Made by a program: the position numbers and the translations under genes | Shown here: in pieces, positions 1 to 11,032 of the stretch | Layout of the letters: each line of letters begins with the position of its first letter | How positions within the stretch are numbered: the stretch's first letter is position 1 | Origin: Brachionus koreanus | Lineage: Eukaryota; Rotifera; Eurotatoria; Ploima; Brachionidae | DNA length: 64,000 nucleotides | Reading direction: 5' to 3' | NCBI GenBank assembly: GCA_016987375.1 | Contig: PJRA01000403.1 | Location: 506,484 to 570,483, forward strand | The notes under the pieces: model-generated | What the model was told of the DNA's origin: nothing | The model's database searches: none | The model's input: the letters and a program-made list of their open reading frames with translations, nothing else

Positions 1-1700
1 TTTAATTTTTGTCCATTTATTTATGCATCAGCCGTTATGCTTAGTCTTAGAATTTCAAAGATGGTAGAATGAAAAATAATCAAAAGATGCAAAATTTAAT
101 GACTCAACATGTTCTCAACAGAAGGTTTGTTATGGTCGAAGAAAAAAACTATTTTTTTAAATTTAATTAGAATAGTAGGATAGTTAAAAAAAAGAATTGA
201 AAAATAGCAAGAGTGAAAGATTTACATTTAATTAAAAATTGCCACAAAATTAAGAAAAGAATATTTATTCCAATTTAAAAATTCTCGCTCTTGGCTTTGA
301 TACACTACGATGCCTTTTCAGTTTGTTGTCCAGTCTATTGGTGTGTTTTTTTTTAATTTCAATATCACAAATTTCCTTGACACCAGCAGCAGCTAACAAC
401 AATTAACACTCAAAGACCAGAGGGATTTTCCGACCCATTTTATTTGACTCGTTTTTTGACTTTTTTCAATGAAAATATTTTAAAATAAAAATTAAATAAT
501 TTTATAATATTTTTGATTTTAGAAAAAAAATTATGAAAAATGATTAAATGCATTGAATAAAAAACCAAGAAAGGAAGTAACAAAAGTGGTTAAAAAGACC
601 TCTCCCGCCTTTGAGTGTTTGAATGTTTTTTGTTTCAATCTGACCCTACTTTTATTTTTACCTTACGAATAAAAAAAATATATTTTTGCCAAAACTTTTG
701 TTGATCCTTAAAAAATTTTTTTTGTTTAATATTTAATCAAAAATAAATAAAATAGTCAGTATTAGATTGTGATTAGTGTTGGGTACCGTCAGCAGCGGCC
801 ACTAGACCGCAAAAACTTTGTGTTTTCCGGCTTGATAGCCACAAGGGTTAAATTTTTTTTTCTAAATTTTATTGTTTTTTCTTATACTCAATTCTTTTAT
901 CTATCAAATATTTGAAATTTTTTTTAATTTAATTTTTGTACACGGACATAAAAACCAGTGACATTAAATCATTTAAAATACTGAAGTTAGCATTATTTTT
1001 AATTATCAAATACAAAATTTATTAGGCTTCATTCATATTTTAGCCTCTAAATTTTTATTTATTTCAAAAATACCAAATTTAAAATTTGAACAAACAATGT
1101 CTTTTTTAGAAGAAATTCCATACATTATCTCATTAGAGCCTCTAGAAGCTAATGCTACTTCTATTAAGCAGACTAGAGGAAATGTAAAATCTATTTGCTT
1201 TTTTGTAGTTTTCGAACCCTGGTTTTAGCTAAAGAACATCTAACTTGTTCTTTTCATGATAATTTATGGACATGCAAGCGTGCAACTGAGAATCTGACTT
1301 GAGATGTAATGCGCTTTTTATTTTCAAGTATTATTATTTTAATTTAGTAAATATGTTTCCGATAAATAAAAAATGAATTTATTTTAAGTATAATTGGCAT
1401 TTTTTATTAATTTTGTAATTGATAATTAATAATCCTAACTTAAGTTTTTTTTTTTAAATTGCATAAAAATATTATAAGTGATAATTATATGCCTTAATTG
1501 AATATAATTATTTTGATTCAAATAGCACCAAAATATAATTTTTGTTATTTTTTGTATGCTGATAGCTGATAAAAAAAAATAAAATTTTTGTTATAATAAA
1601 ATAAACACCCAAGAATTTGAATTTATTTTTAAAAAAATTATTTTTTCACTATAAAATATAAATTAATTCATTTCAAAATCTTATTATTACAAAAAAATAA
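1..1700. other. Intergenic, no confident gene
   Basis: AT-rich sequence with long A and T runs. A short reading frame opens at the ATG at 1097 and runs about 43 codons, ending in FEPWF. I recognise no domain in it and cannot call it a gene. A small GC-richer patch at about 775-850 (GGGTACCGTCAGCAGCGGCC) resembles, in inverted orientation, the GC-rich patch in the large POLD1 intron near 23422-23560. Nothing else is supported. Confidence 0.6.
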
Positions 1701-4700
1701 TTAATTTACTGATGTTGGTTCGATTTTTAAAAAACTACTCCCATTATCGTTTAAAACCCATCTAAATTCTTCAACAGAAACTTGTCCATAAGGATTTAAA
1801 TTTTTCGCCGCATTCCAGGCATTTTCAAATTGTTCCTCACTCAAGTTATACCCAACATTTGACATAATATTTCTTATTGTTTCTTTTGATCTTGGCTGTA
1901 AAATGTCTTTCTCATAGATACCATGATGAGAAAATACTGAGGGAGAAAGCAAAGACCAAGCTGTACCATCAGTTCCATAGTTGGTACGGTCCTGTATTTT
2001 TTTAAATTCTGGAGCTGGAATGTCGTTTCTAATTGTTGGAACTCCATAAACTCGTTTTTCTTTTAAATTTGTTTACTTTATATTTTAAAGAGTTACAAAA
2101 CTTGAATTACTTAAAGGTTCTGGTCTAAATGGAGCTTTATTTATAACATCATAAGTAGTCTCCCAGCTAGTTGCTCGGTTATCAATTTGTTTTGACAACG
2201 ATCTTGGTACTAGCTCATTAACAGCTATATTATTTTTGGGAACTAAATCTCTTTCTTTTAGCAATGTACGACCTTCGCTGTCTTTTATCTCATTTTCTGG
2301 CGTCTCACCTAAAAAAAATTTTACGATTAATATTTTTAGAATAATATAAGAGAAAATTTTTACAAGAAATGTAAAAATTAAACATAAGCAATACCTGTGG
2401 GTTTAGTATCAATTCCAGTTTTCATAGAATCTTTAAAGCATAAAAAGTTTGAAAATTCGAGAAAGTTTATTTTCCCATCGCGATCAAAGTCACAGTCTTT
2501 GAGCAAGCTATTCAATAGATCATCATTTGCTGGAAAACCGCTATGAGTAGCCACAAACTTTAAATCTTCGAGAGTTACATAACCATCTTTATCCTAATGA
2601 AAAAAAAATGTTTACATGTTAATGTAAAATTGTCTGGAAATAAATCAATCAATTTTAATTATTTTAATAAAACTAAAATTTCGTTTTATTATTTTATTAG
2701 TTTCACATAAAGGATTTAATTCATGATAAAAATGAAAATAACTTTAAATTTTAGTTTTTATCTTAAATTTCTAAAGGGATCTGGGCTTGAGACTTGATTA
2801 GGATTAGCAAGGTTCTTGGACTAAAAAGCTAGGAGCAATTCAAGAAGATCAAGCATAAAAACTTCATCCAAAAAACTTAAACAAGTCAATAAACTTGTAT
2901 TTAATATTCAAAACAATTTTATTGAATTAAAATCAGAGGTGATCAAAAGTCAAAATCAGACTTAGACTTTGAAATTTGGGCATCTTGAAGTTTATGATCA
3001 ATCTAAAATGTCGTTTCAATTCAAGTTTATCTTTATTAAAATTAAAATTAAAGTTAAATTTAGAACATTAACATTTTAATGTTTGCTGATGACACAAATA
3101 TTAGTTCGTGTTTCTATAATGAGATTGATTTAAATCGGTCTAAAACATTCTTTATGATTTTTTCTAATAAACTTAGTAATAATCCTGAAATGGTAAATTT
3201 ATGTGGTAATCTAAATATATAAATTGTTAAGGAAATAAGTCTTTTGGGTATCAAGATTGATCAAGATTTAAATTTTTCTTAACAGGCTTGTGCCATCTCT
3301 TTAGTTGTGAACAAAAAATTATTTACTATCAAAAGACTCTTCTACCTGTCAACTTCTGTTAAGATACAGTTTTTCAAAACTTTTATTTTGCCCTTCTTTG
3401 ACTATAGCTAAATTCTTATGTGTTATTTTTTCAGAAGAAGCGATAATCAAACTAACTTATAGCTATTATTTTTTGGTATTTAAATTGTTTAATTTTAAAC
3501 TTGATGTTAATAACTTTAATGACGTAAATAACTTTCTAGAAAAATATGACTTAAATGTATTTCAGCATTGAATTCTAGACAGAATGTTATCATTTTGGTT
3601 TAAGACACTATACTATCATAACTCACCAAATAATTTAATAAAACCAATGGAAAAATCTAATAAAGGAAAAACTTTGAATTTTTTTACTCAAGATTGATTA
3701 ATAGCTTTGTGATCAAGAGATCAATGTTGAAATTCACTACATCCAAGCTTTCTATCTACCATAATACAAATTTAATTTTTATATATTTTGTTAAAGAATT
3801 TTTCAAGATTTGATTTAAATTTTACGATGTTTAATTTTTCTAAATAGTCAACACAATTATGTAATTTTTTAAAATAAATTTACTTTTTATACAATTTAAA
3901 TAAATTGTTAATCAGTCAGTCTATTAGACAAGGGCAATAACCTGCTGATTAGCCTTAAAATTTAAAAAAAAAACTGGTGTATTAAAATTAAAATTAAATC
4001 TAATTTAACACTAGAAGGCGGTATACTTTAAAACATACACCCGTCAAGATTGGAAAAAAACTACACCGGATGTAAATCACAAATTTAAATAAGGCCATTT
4101 TTTTACTTCAATACTTTTATTTCTGCCTACCTTTATTTTATTATACAATCTTTTTTTTGTAAAAAAAAATCATCATCATATTAAAATTTTTAATATAAAA
4201 ATACATTTTAATACACCCAAAAACACCCTTGTAATTTTTTGTAACATTAAAAGCTTATTATATTTTCTTAGAAAGCATTAAAATATATATATATTTTAAT
4301 ATAACAAACAAAAAAAAAAATTTCTAAAGTCAAAGTTTTGACTTATTTGAAAAAAAATTAAATTAAAAAAATGTCTAGATTTTAATTTGACTCGATACCT
4401 AATCACTTACCTTATAAAATTTAAATAATCATTTTTTATATGTTTGAGATCAATAATGAAGAAACAACCTAGGTTGTGGAGTAAACATCGAGCTAGAGAA
4501 AAAATACCAAATTGCCAGTAAATTTTTGCTCTTTTTAATGCTAGAACAAGGTCTATGATTTTTTTCCAAAGTATCTATATGGTATGTTACTTTTAGATTA
4601 GACTGAGAGCTTTAATAAATACACATTTATTAATTATCATGACAAAATTAAAAAAACTAATGTTTAAATTAAAAGATAAAGCTGGAATTTATGCATCAAT

Positions 4701-5893
4701 TGGAGTTTTTTAATAAAAATTTTAAATATAAAATTACTTTGTCATAAAATTTGAAGGCATCAACAAGAGTTTTAAATTTTACAATGTTAAACCGAGCCAA
4801 ATGAGAGCGTAGAACAGCAACATAGGTTCGTTCTCGATCTTTTCCTTTCATCAATTTGTCTTCAGTCCTTCCATGTAATATATCTCCCGCAGTAAAATGA
4901 TCTCCTAAATTAGTTAAACCAAAAACATGGTCTTCGCCAACTGATCTAGTTTCCTTGTTCGGATCCAATGACTTGCCAAGTTGGCTGGTGTGCTTTTCTC
5001 TAAAATCTTCGAGTATAGCTGACTCGCTTTGGGTTCTTTTATCTAAAAGCTTAGTCGGAAGCCAATTAATTGATTGTTTTGTCATTCGGCCGTCATGATA
5101 AACAGGAGTAGTCAGGCCAAATCGTTTATATCTATCAAACGAATTGGAAAATAGACGATCTTTTTGCTCACCAGGCTCATAGTCGCCATGGGAAAAAACA
5201 TACATTTCATGCTTATCGCTTGACTCCAATTCAACAAGGAATCTAGGCTTGTCGGGATTGATTAATTCTTTAGCAGATTCAGATTTGTTAGTAGAAGCTC
5301 CGAAAGTAGTAGATAAGGAATCTATTTTTTCCGGCAAGACACCTTTGGGAACTTTTCCTAAAGGGGCAGATTTTGAGCTCTTGTAAATTGACTCTTTCAT
5401 TTGACTCCGGACATTGTTAAATCGAGTTGGAATTGGAGGATTTACACAATCTTTTGAATTCTTAATAAAGATAAAATAATTTAGAAACATTGTTAGTTTT
5501 TTTTCATATATTACAAAGTTCTTTTCAGTGTGAATGCCATGAGTCATTTTTTCAAAGTGTTTTGGATCATTAGCATGTCCGTAGTAAAAGCGAATTTGAC
5601 CAACATCTGGATAATTAAAATCTCGAAATTTGTTAATACTTGGCGAAATGTTCGAATATGGGGCTGAATTTAAATGATGACGTAGAACCATGTCTACATT
5701 TTCACCAGGAGCATACGTCAAAATGCCAGCCTAGCAAAAAAAAAATTTTAAATTGTTTAATTAATTTTTTTGCTATTCAAATTACGGCTCGAATGTTTGG
5801 TTTCAGATCTTTAAATTTTCCAGAATAGATATGTGCAAAATGAGAAGGCCGGACACCTTCTACAGGAGCCACTGAGGCTGTTGAATCTTGCAT
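1701..5893 (-). CDS. EFHB: EFHB (EF-hand domain family member B / CFAP21)
   Basis: Six exons (5893-5786, 5730-5515, 5460-4738, 2593-2395, 2308-2111, 2059-1701) join in frame into 600 residues. The start is the ATG at 5893, because homology runs almost to it. Family blocks include RFYYGHANDP, APLGKVPKG, TTFGAS, DHVFGL and the C-terminal VYGVPTIRNDIPAP. Two canonical EF-hand loops are visible: one at residues 348-359, split by the 2.1-kb intron, and DFDRDGKINFLE at 384-395; all Ca2+-coordinating acids are present. Known for the family: a microtubule inner protein of ciliary doublets, also implicated in store-operated Ca2+ entry. The N-terminus is shorter than the roughly 830-residue mammalian protein. 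The 54-bp intron 5461-5514 is a multiple of three without stops, so its retention would keep the frame. It lies head-to-head with the gene at 6133. Confidence 0.93.
3072..3970 (+). mobile_element. Non-LTR retrotransposon remnant (RT 3' part plus 3' tail)
   Basis: It lies inside the large EFHB intron on the opposite strand. The broken reading frame starts FADDTNIS, the reverse-transcriptase catalytic motif with the Asp pair. LLGIKIDQDLNF and LPFFDYS follow, the usual downstream thumb-region blocks of non-LTR elements, interrupted by stops. The 3' segment (about 3460-3965) is shared with the copy at 41330-41850. Its last ~60 bp (TCAGTCTATTAGACAAGGGC ... CTGATTAGCCTTA, then an A-rich tail) is also present inverted at 24181-24245. 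It is clearly inactive. Confidence 0.8.
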
Positions 5894-6132
5894 TCTCTAA
5901 AAATCTAAATTAAAAACATCTTTGATTTATCATATAGAAATTATATAAATTTTTAACCAAGATTTAATAGTTAGTTTAATACAAAAGGAAAAAATAGAAA
6001 AAGTCTAAGCATTTCCATAGATACTTAAATGTGTACTATTTTTTGAGCGTTAGTTTTTTTTTCAAAAAATACCATGGTTACTGCTTAATTTTTTTCAAGT
6101 AGAAATTATAATTTTCAAAATTTCTAATTAAA
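5894..6132. promoter_or_regulatory. Likely bidirectional promoter, EFHB / 186-aa gene
   Basis: The start codons of two divergent genes (EFHB at 5893, minus; coiled-coil gene at 6133, plus) are only 239 bp apart. This segment must therefore hold the 5' leaders and probably the promoters of both. I see no clear TATA element or named transcription-factor site. The call rests on geometry alone. Confidence 0.4.
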
Positions 6133-6973
6133 ATGATTGCACCTAATGGAACTTCATCGGTGGTAGTAGTTGAAATAGACACTAGAAAAGGTCCATTTAA
6201 GACTGTTTTTGAGTCTTCAGTTTCAAATCAGACTGAACAAGCAATTCAGTTCTGGAAAACATTGACTTTATCACCTCACATTGAATCTAGCTTGTATTCA
6301 AAAGAAATTTCTCAGCTAATCAGAACAAACAACCTTAAACCCATAAGTAATTTTTAAATAAAATGATATTGTGAATATAAGAGTGCATTAGACCATCTTA
6401 AGTAAATTTTCAAAAAATTTAGAAAAAAATTAATTTAACATTTAAATTTTTAAGCATTTTTTCTTGATTTTCTCAATACCATTTATAATAAAAAACTATA
6501 TATCTTTTTTATTTTTTAAGAAATCGACAATTCAAAAAAACCTACTCAGCCGGATCCAAGTAAAAATCAAAAGTTTAACAAAAATTGATTAATTATTTTA
6601 TCTTATTTATAGAAACCGAAGCATTTTTGAAACAAATTGAAGTTATGAGCCAAATGGATGAAATGATAAAACTTCAAAAAAAAGCTGAAAAAATTGAAAA
6701 TATTAAACAACTTCATAAAATTAGAAAAGAAAAAACAAATCAAGTAATATTTATAGTAAGGAAAAAACTAAATTTCTAATTATTTAATTTCGAAAGCTAA
6801 ATGTAATGTCAAGAACAGCACTTATAAAATCGGAAACAGAGTCTCGTTGGTTTAATCATATGAATGATAGCCATGGAAGCGGTAAAGAAAGCAATTTGAT
6901 AAATGAAGAAGACTATGAGATTGATGAAAAGGACTTAAATGATGAATTTTTAGTCAAAGAACTGTTCGATTAA
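6133..6973 (+). CDS. Unrecognised 186-residue protein with central coiled coil
   Basis: I do not recognise this family. Four exons (6133-6346, 6521-6559, 6613-6743, 6797-6973) keep phase exactly and end at TAA 6971-6973, giving 561 bp and 186 residues. Introns are 174, 53 and 53 bp with GT-AG ends. The N-terminal ~65 residues (MIAPNGTSSVVVVEIDTR...) look globular. Residues ~85-128 are a Lys/Glu-rich helix likely to coil (MDEMIKLQKKAEKIENIKQL). The C-terminus is acidic (EEDYEIDEKDLNDEF). There is no signal peptide and no membrane segment. It shares a short divergent promoter with EFHB, a ciliary doublet protein, so a ciliary or cytoskeletal role is a weak contextual guess. Confidence concerns the gene model, not function. 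Confidence 0.7.
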
Positions 6974-7408
6974 AACTATATTTCTTGAAAGCTATTTATT
7001 CATATTTGATTTAAATTTTTTGTAAATTAACTAAAAAAAAAAAAATAATTGATTAATTAAAACTTTTTATAAATTTTCTCAAGTTTATCTAATAAATCCA
7101 AATATCTTTAAACAGATAGGTAATTTAAAAATAGTGATATGGTGAATTGAAAGAAAATAGTTTTAAAAAGAGAACCTAAAATAAAATTTTTGAATGAATT
7201 AATTTTTCTTAAGGTTTTTGGAATTAAATTTTTGAGAAGCATTAAAACAGCAATTCGTTTTAAAGTCAATTAATTATTTTTGAAAAATTTATTTAAGTTT
7301 TTTATAAATTAAATTTAAGAAAAAAATTAATTAACTTTTATTTCTAGAATTTTTTTAAATAAAATTTCTAAAATAAATTTCGTCCATTTAGAATATCAAA
7401 ATATTATT
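6974..7408. other. Gene-free AT-rich spacer
   Basis: This is the convergent intergenic space between the 186-aa gene (plus) and the metallopeptidase-like gene (minus). It consists of A/T homopolymer runs with no readable gene or repeat. Confidence 0.6.
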
Positions 7409-8249
7409 TTACTTGACAAAATAACATTTTAGGAATAATTTGTCAAACCAGTCTTCTTCATTGTCAGTGTTCTCATCAAAATAATCGGCATTATTTTCTC
7501 CATAACTTTTCAGAACTAAAGTATTTTGTTCTACAGGTTGCTCATCAATCTCTGGAGATATATATGAATTCAGATTATCTTCGAATTCAAAATTGCAGAC
7601 TTTTCTAATGTATAATTCATAAGAAATTCTTTTTTCATTATTCTTTTCTGTTTTAGGTCCTTTGATTCGAATCCCTTTTTTGTTACATTTTTATACTTGG
7701 TTATAATTAATTTTTAATAATATTCTCACCATAATGTTCAGAATTAGGAGTCCATTCTGATTTCGGATGAGTTAAAATATTAACGACACCATCAAAAAGT
7801 TTTCTTTCCAGAAACGAGCCAGAATCGCTGAATTTTGGCGGTGATGAATTAAAACCAGCCCATCTAAACAAAAGATGACCAAGCTCATGAATAATTATGA
7901 CAGATAGAAAAAAAGTTATTATTTCTATTTCTTTGATATTAACAGATTCGTTTAATCTCAATATTTCTAATCTTTTCCTAAAAGTTTCATTTATAAAGAT
8001 TGTACTGATAGACTTGTTTTCAACCCAACCTAAAATGTATTTTTTTTCATTTGTTGGTTGAGGTTTATAAACAATTTTAATTTGCTTTATATATTCTGGC
8101 CAATTTTTTGGATCAAGCAAAAACATTTCCAGAGCACTTTTTGCAAGGTGAGTTCTTAGCATTTTGTTTGCAATTCTGACAGCTCGTTTTATTTCGGGCT
8201 CTTTGAATGAATCAACATCAAATTGTAGTAATGGTATAGGACTTGGTCT
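7409..8249 (-). CDS. HELGH zinc-metallopeptidase-like protein (5' end not found)
   Basis: Two exons (8249-7730 and 7674-7409) flank a 55-bp GT-AG intron and give 262 codons including the stop. The reading frame continues upstream of the ATG at 8162 (RPSPIPLLQFDVDSF...) to a good AG acceptor at 8250-8251, so a further 5' exon, or trans-splicing to this acceptor, is expected; I could not find the exon. The core has HELGH, the HExxH zinc-binding and catalytic motif, inside a hydrophobic helix (FFLSVIIIHELGHLLFRWAG). About 20 residues on comes SGSFLERKLFDG, whose Glu could be the third ligand. The C-terminus is acidic with no domain I know. I recall similar SG..LE..LFGG arrangements in uncharacterised fungal proteins; that is memory, not a search. 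Substrate unknown. Confidence 0.65.
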
Positions 8250-8396
8250 CTTAAATTAAAGAGTAAATTTTTTTATTTGATTTAGGAAATTTTTTGAGTG
8301 GTATAGCTCGAATGTAATTTAAAACTAAAAAATCCAGCTGATAAATAATAAAAATTTCAATTTTTTTTATGTACATATTTTTCTGAAAGTTTATTT

Positions 8397-8571
8397 CAGG
8401 CTTGTGCAAAAGTCAAAAAAAAAAGAAGTCATTTCAAAGTCACTGACTTGACTTTTTTAAAAAAAATTTAAAGTCAAGTCAAAAGACTTTTTTTTGAAAA
8501 AAAAAATTTTAAGTCAAGTCAAGTCAAATGACTTGACTTGACTTTGACTTTATGACTTTTGAACAACTCTG
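8397..8571. mobile_element. hAT-type MITE, AAGTC family, copy 1
   Basis: This is a 175-bp element bounded by perfect 8-bp target-site duplications, GTTTATTT at 8389-8396 and 8572-8579. Its ends are CAGGCTTGTGCAAAAGTC and the inverse of CAGAGTTGTTCAAAAGTC, typical CAG...CTG hAT termini. The interior is nearly all AAGTC/GACTT words in both orientations plus A/T runs. It has no coding capacity. It lies between the 5'-incomplete metallopeptidase-like gene and the next gene, probably in an intron. Confidence 0.85.
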
Positions 8572-8579
8572 GTTTATTT

Positions 8580-8788
8580 TAAATTTCTAAGAATCAAAAA
8601 TGAAATTCTTAATTTTTAAAAGCTATTTTATTTTTGTCAAAAATTTTTGAGTTTCAATTTTTTAAAAAGGAGTTTAAAAAACTCCTCGGGCTTTCTAGTA
8701 TTTACACAAAATTCGGGCCAAAAAGATTTAAACAAATTTTATAATTTTAAATGTATATTCTATTAAAACTTAATTTTAATGATGATGG
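8580..8788. other. Spacer between MITE and next gene
   Basis: This stretch probably contains the missing 5' exon or the leader of the metallopeptidase-like gene. I find no ATG-led exon in the right phase. A perfect short hairpin, GGAGTTTTTTAAACTCC, lies at about 8670-8686. Confidence 0.4.
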
Positions 8789-9216
8789 TCAGGAGGGAAT
8801 ATCAGAAAATGCCTGAATAATAGCTTGAACCATGGATACAATTAATAAGCTAAATGCTATATATATTAAAATTCTCTCAGTTATAATTTTGCTTACAACT
8901 GCTTTTGTCAAATTTCCCGATCCTGAGTCGATTTCCTCTGAAAACAACTTATATTTCTCGGATAATCAATATAATTGCGCAAATTATGAATGATAGTATG
9001 AAGGTATAACCAGTTAATTGCCAATATAACATGACTAATAAGCTATAAGCTGACTTGAATTGAATGAAATGATTTTGTACCTGCAGTAAGCGCTAGACAT
9101 GTTTTTTTCTCAAAAAGAATAGTTTCCCACTGGAATAAATTGCGAGAGTATGTTTTAAAATCTAAGTCATCAGCTGGCTTCAAAGCTGTTTTAGAAAGAT
9201 TCAATTGAATAAACTG
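8789..9216 (-). CDS. Putative hairpin membrane protein (reticulon/ARL6IP1-like?), 5' incomplete
   Basis: Exon 9216-9081, a 31-bp intron (9080-9050) and exon 9049 onward read QFIQLNLSKTALKPADDLDF...NLFQWETILFEKK. Two hydrophobic segments follow, separated by the polar break YWQLTGY. The reading frame then breaks near 8958; one base would link it to KLFSEEIDSGSGNL and a further hydrophobic segment ending QAFSDIPS (stop 8791-8789). Alternatively a 79-bp intron from the GTTATA at about 9016 skips the second hydrophobic segment. A WE.. motif followed by a long hairpin recalls ER-shaping proteins (ARL6IP1, RETREG, reticulon), but similarity is slight. The true start is not visible. This could also be a decaying gene. 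Confidence 0.4.
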
Positions 9217-9614
9217 CTACAGCTCCAAGAAGTTCTTGTTAGTTTCTTAAATTAATTTTATTGAAAAATTAAATTCATTAAAACGTAGCTTTCTTTAAAT
9301 TTTTAATATTTATTCTAATTTTTTGCTTGAACAGAAAAAAATTTTCAACATCATTGATAATTAAAAGCTGATATTAAGTTTATTTAAAATAAATTATGAC
9401 ATTTATTGGATGGAAATTGCTTTAAAATAAATGAATTGAGTTCGGCTAATAATACAGTCTGTTAATTTTTAAAGAATCTTTAAAGAAATTTTAGAGAAAT
9501 TTTTTTAATTTTTTTAATAGTATTTGAGGGTATCGTAGAATTTTCTCTAAAATATCCTTAAAATTTTCTTTAAAAAGTCTTCAAATTTATTTTCAATAAA
9601 AGTCAGTAAACCAT

Positions 9615-10701
9615 TTAAATATTTACCTCTTCTACTTTAGTTCCTGAGCATCTGTGACAATCACAGTCAAAGAAGTAATTTTTTTTCAGATAATTTTTAC
9701 GCTCCAAATCGCTTAAATTTGGATTACAAAATGAAACAGTTGCTTGTTCATAATTTAAAATGAGCTTATTTGCTTTAACCAGAGCTTTATTTCCATTGAA
9801 AATTATCACAGAATTTGGTTCACAAGAATGGTTTAATAGAGATAGATTTGGGTAAATTCCAATTCCGATAGAGCAATTATCACATTTGATTTCAAATTTA
9901 TTTATCATCATTCTTGCAAAATTCGAAAAAATCTCATTTTGGGTAAATTTCGATAAAAAACTTCTTCCCATTAGATCTTTAATAAATTTCAGAAGACTTT
10001 CCATTTGTGCAATTTTTTCTTTATTTTGTTTAAATAAATCAATTTCTTCAAATCGAATTAAAATTATAACATTGAATAAATATTTTTTATAGTTTTAAAT
10101 TACTATCTGATAATTTATTGAAGTCTCCACAATCTTCTTCATTCTAAGGAAAAAATTTAAAAGCAAATGATTTAATTTTACTTGAAACTAACTTACAGAT
10201 GTCGTTTTGATTAAGATTCTTAAAAAAAGTCTCAAATCTTCATTTTTTAAATTTTCAAACAGATTTTTATCTGTCAGTTTTGAAAATGCTTCACATTCAT
10301 TCCTGTGAATTGTGTCAAGTTTTTCACATGTTCGATTGCAATAATACATAAAATGACAATTTGGGCATTCATGAAGTTTATTTCTTCTTTTAAAAAATAA
10401 ATTTAATTATGTAAAACTAATCTTTTGATAAACTTATTCATTTGGTAGACTTGAATACAAGACTAATTTTAAAAGTGCCTAAATAAAAGCAAATTTCTAA
10501 CATGTATAAAACTAGATAAAAAAAGATTAATTTATAAAAGCTATTTATAAAAGATTTAATTTTAAATTTATAAATATTCATCATTAAAATCTTAAATTAC
10601 CTGATAAAGCAAAAATCACAGAATTTTTCTTTCTTTTCAAAATTTAAAATTGAGCAAAACGGTAATGACTGCAAAATTATTTCATCTTTTTTATGAATCA
10701 T
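9615..10701 (-). CDS. SMYD-type MYND/SET protein, short and with altered catalytic motifs
   Basis: Exons 10701-10601, 10383-10197, 10143-10104 and 10045-9615 join in frame (252 residues if translation runs to the TAA at 9615; a GTAAAT donor at 9626 would allow further exons). A MYND finger is split over exons 1-2: CDFCF, then CPNCHFMYYCNRTC and IHRNEC, lacking the usual Trp before the His. The SET core has SLLNHSCEPN at residues ~178-187 and the cysteine-rich post-SET CDCHRC. Aligned with SMYD3-type proteins, the GEEL block is replaced by YEQA and the catalytic Tyr position reads Phe (VSFCN, residue ~215). The C-terminal helical (TPR-like) domain of SMYD2/3 is missing. Family role: lysine methylation; activity here is doubtful. 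Confidence 0.75.
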
Positions 10702-11032
10702 TTTTCAAAACTTGATCAATTTTTCAATAATAAATTAAAATAGAAAATTTTTTTTATTCTATTTAAAATAGTGGCTTAAAATTTAAATGCAACAAATATT
10801 TGCTTAAAAATCCTCCTCGAAATATTTTTAAAATAATGAAAATTTAAAATCAAAGGGTATGTCAAATATATGCACTATAAAAATTTAGATATAATGTGAT
10901 AACTTTGATAAAATTTGGCTAAGCAATATTATTATTTATTTGATTCTAAATTATTGTCTCAGTTTTTAAATTATGATTTCGTTAACTTATACAAATTTAT
11001 AAGAGTTATTTTCATAGATGTTTTTGTTGATA
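10702..11032. other. Gene-free spacer
   Basis: AT-rich upstream region of the SMYD-type gene. It must hold that gene's promoter, but no specific element is recognisable. Confidence 0.5.

Noticed and set aside
1097..1230. Short frame MSFLEEIPYIISLEPLEANA...
   Set aside because: About 43 codons, no domain, and possible splice continuations do not keep frame convincingly.
3032..4000. TSD for the non-LTR copy in the EFHB intron (TATTAAAATTAAAATTAAA on both sides)
   Set aside because: The matching 19-mer is low-complexity A/T sequence that could recur by chance; not strong enough to claim.
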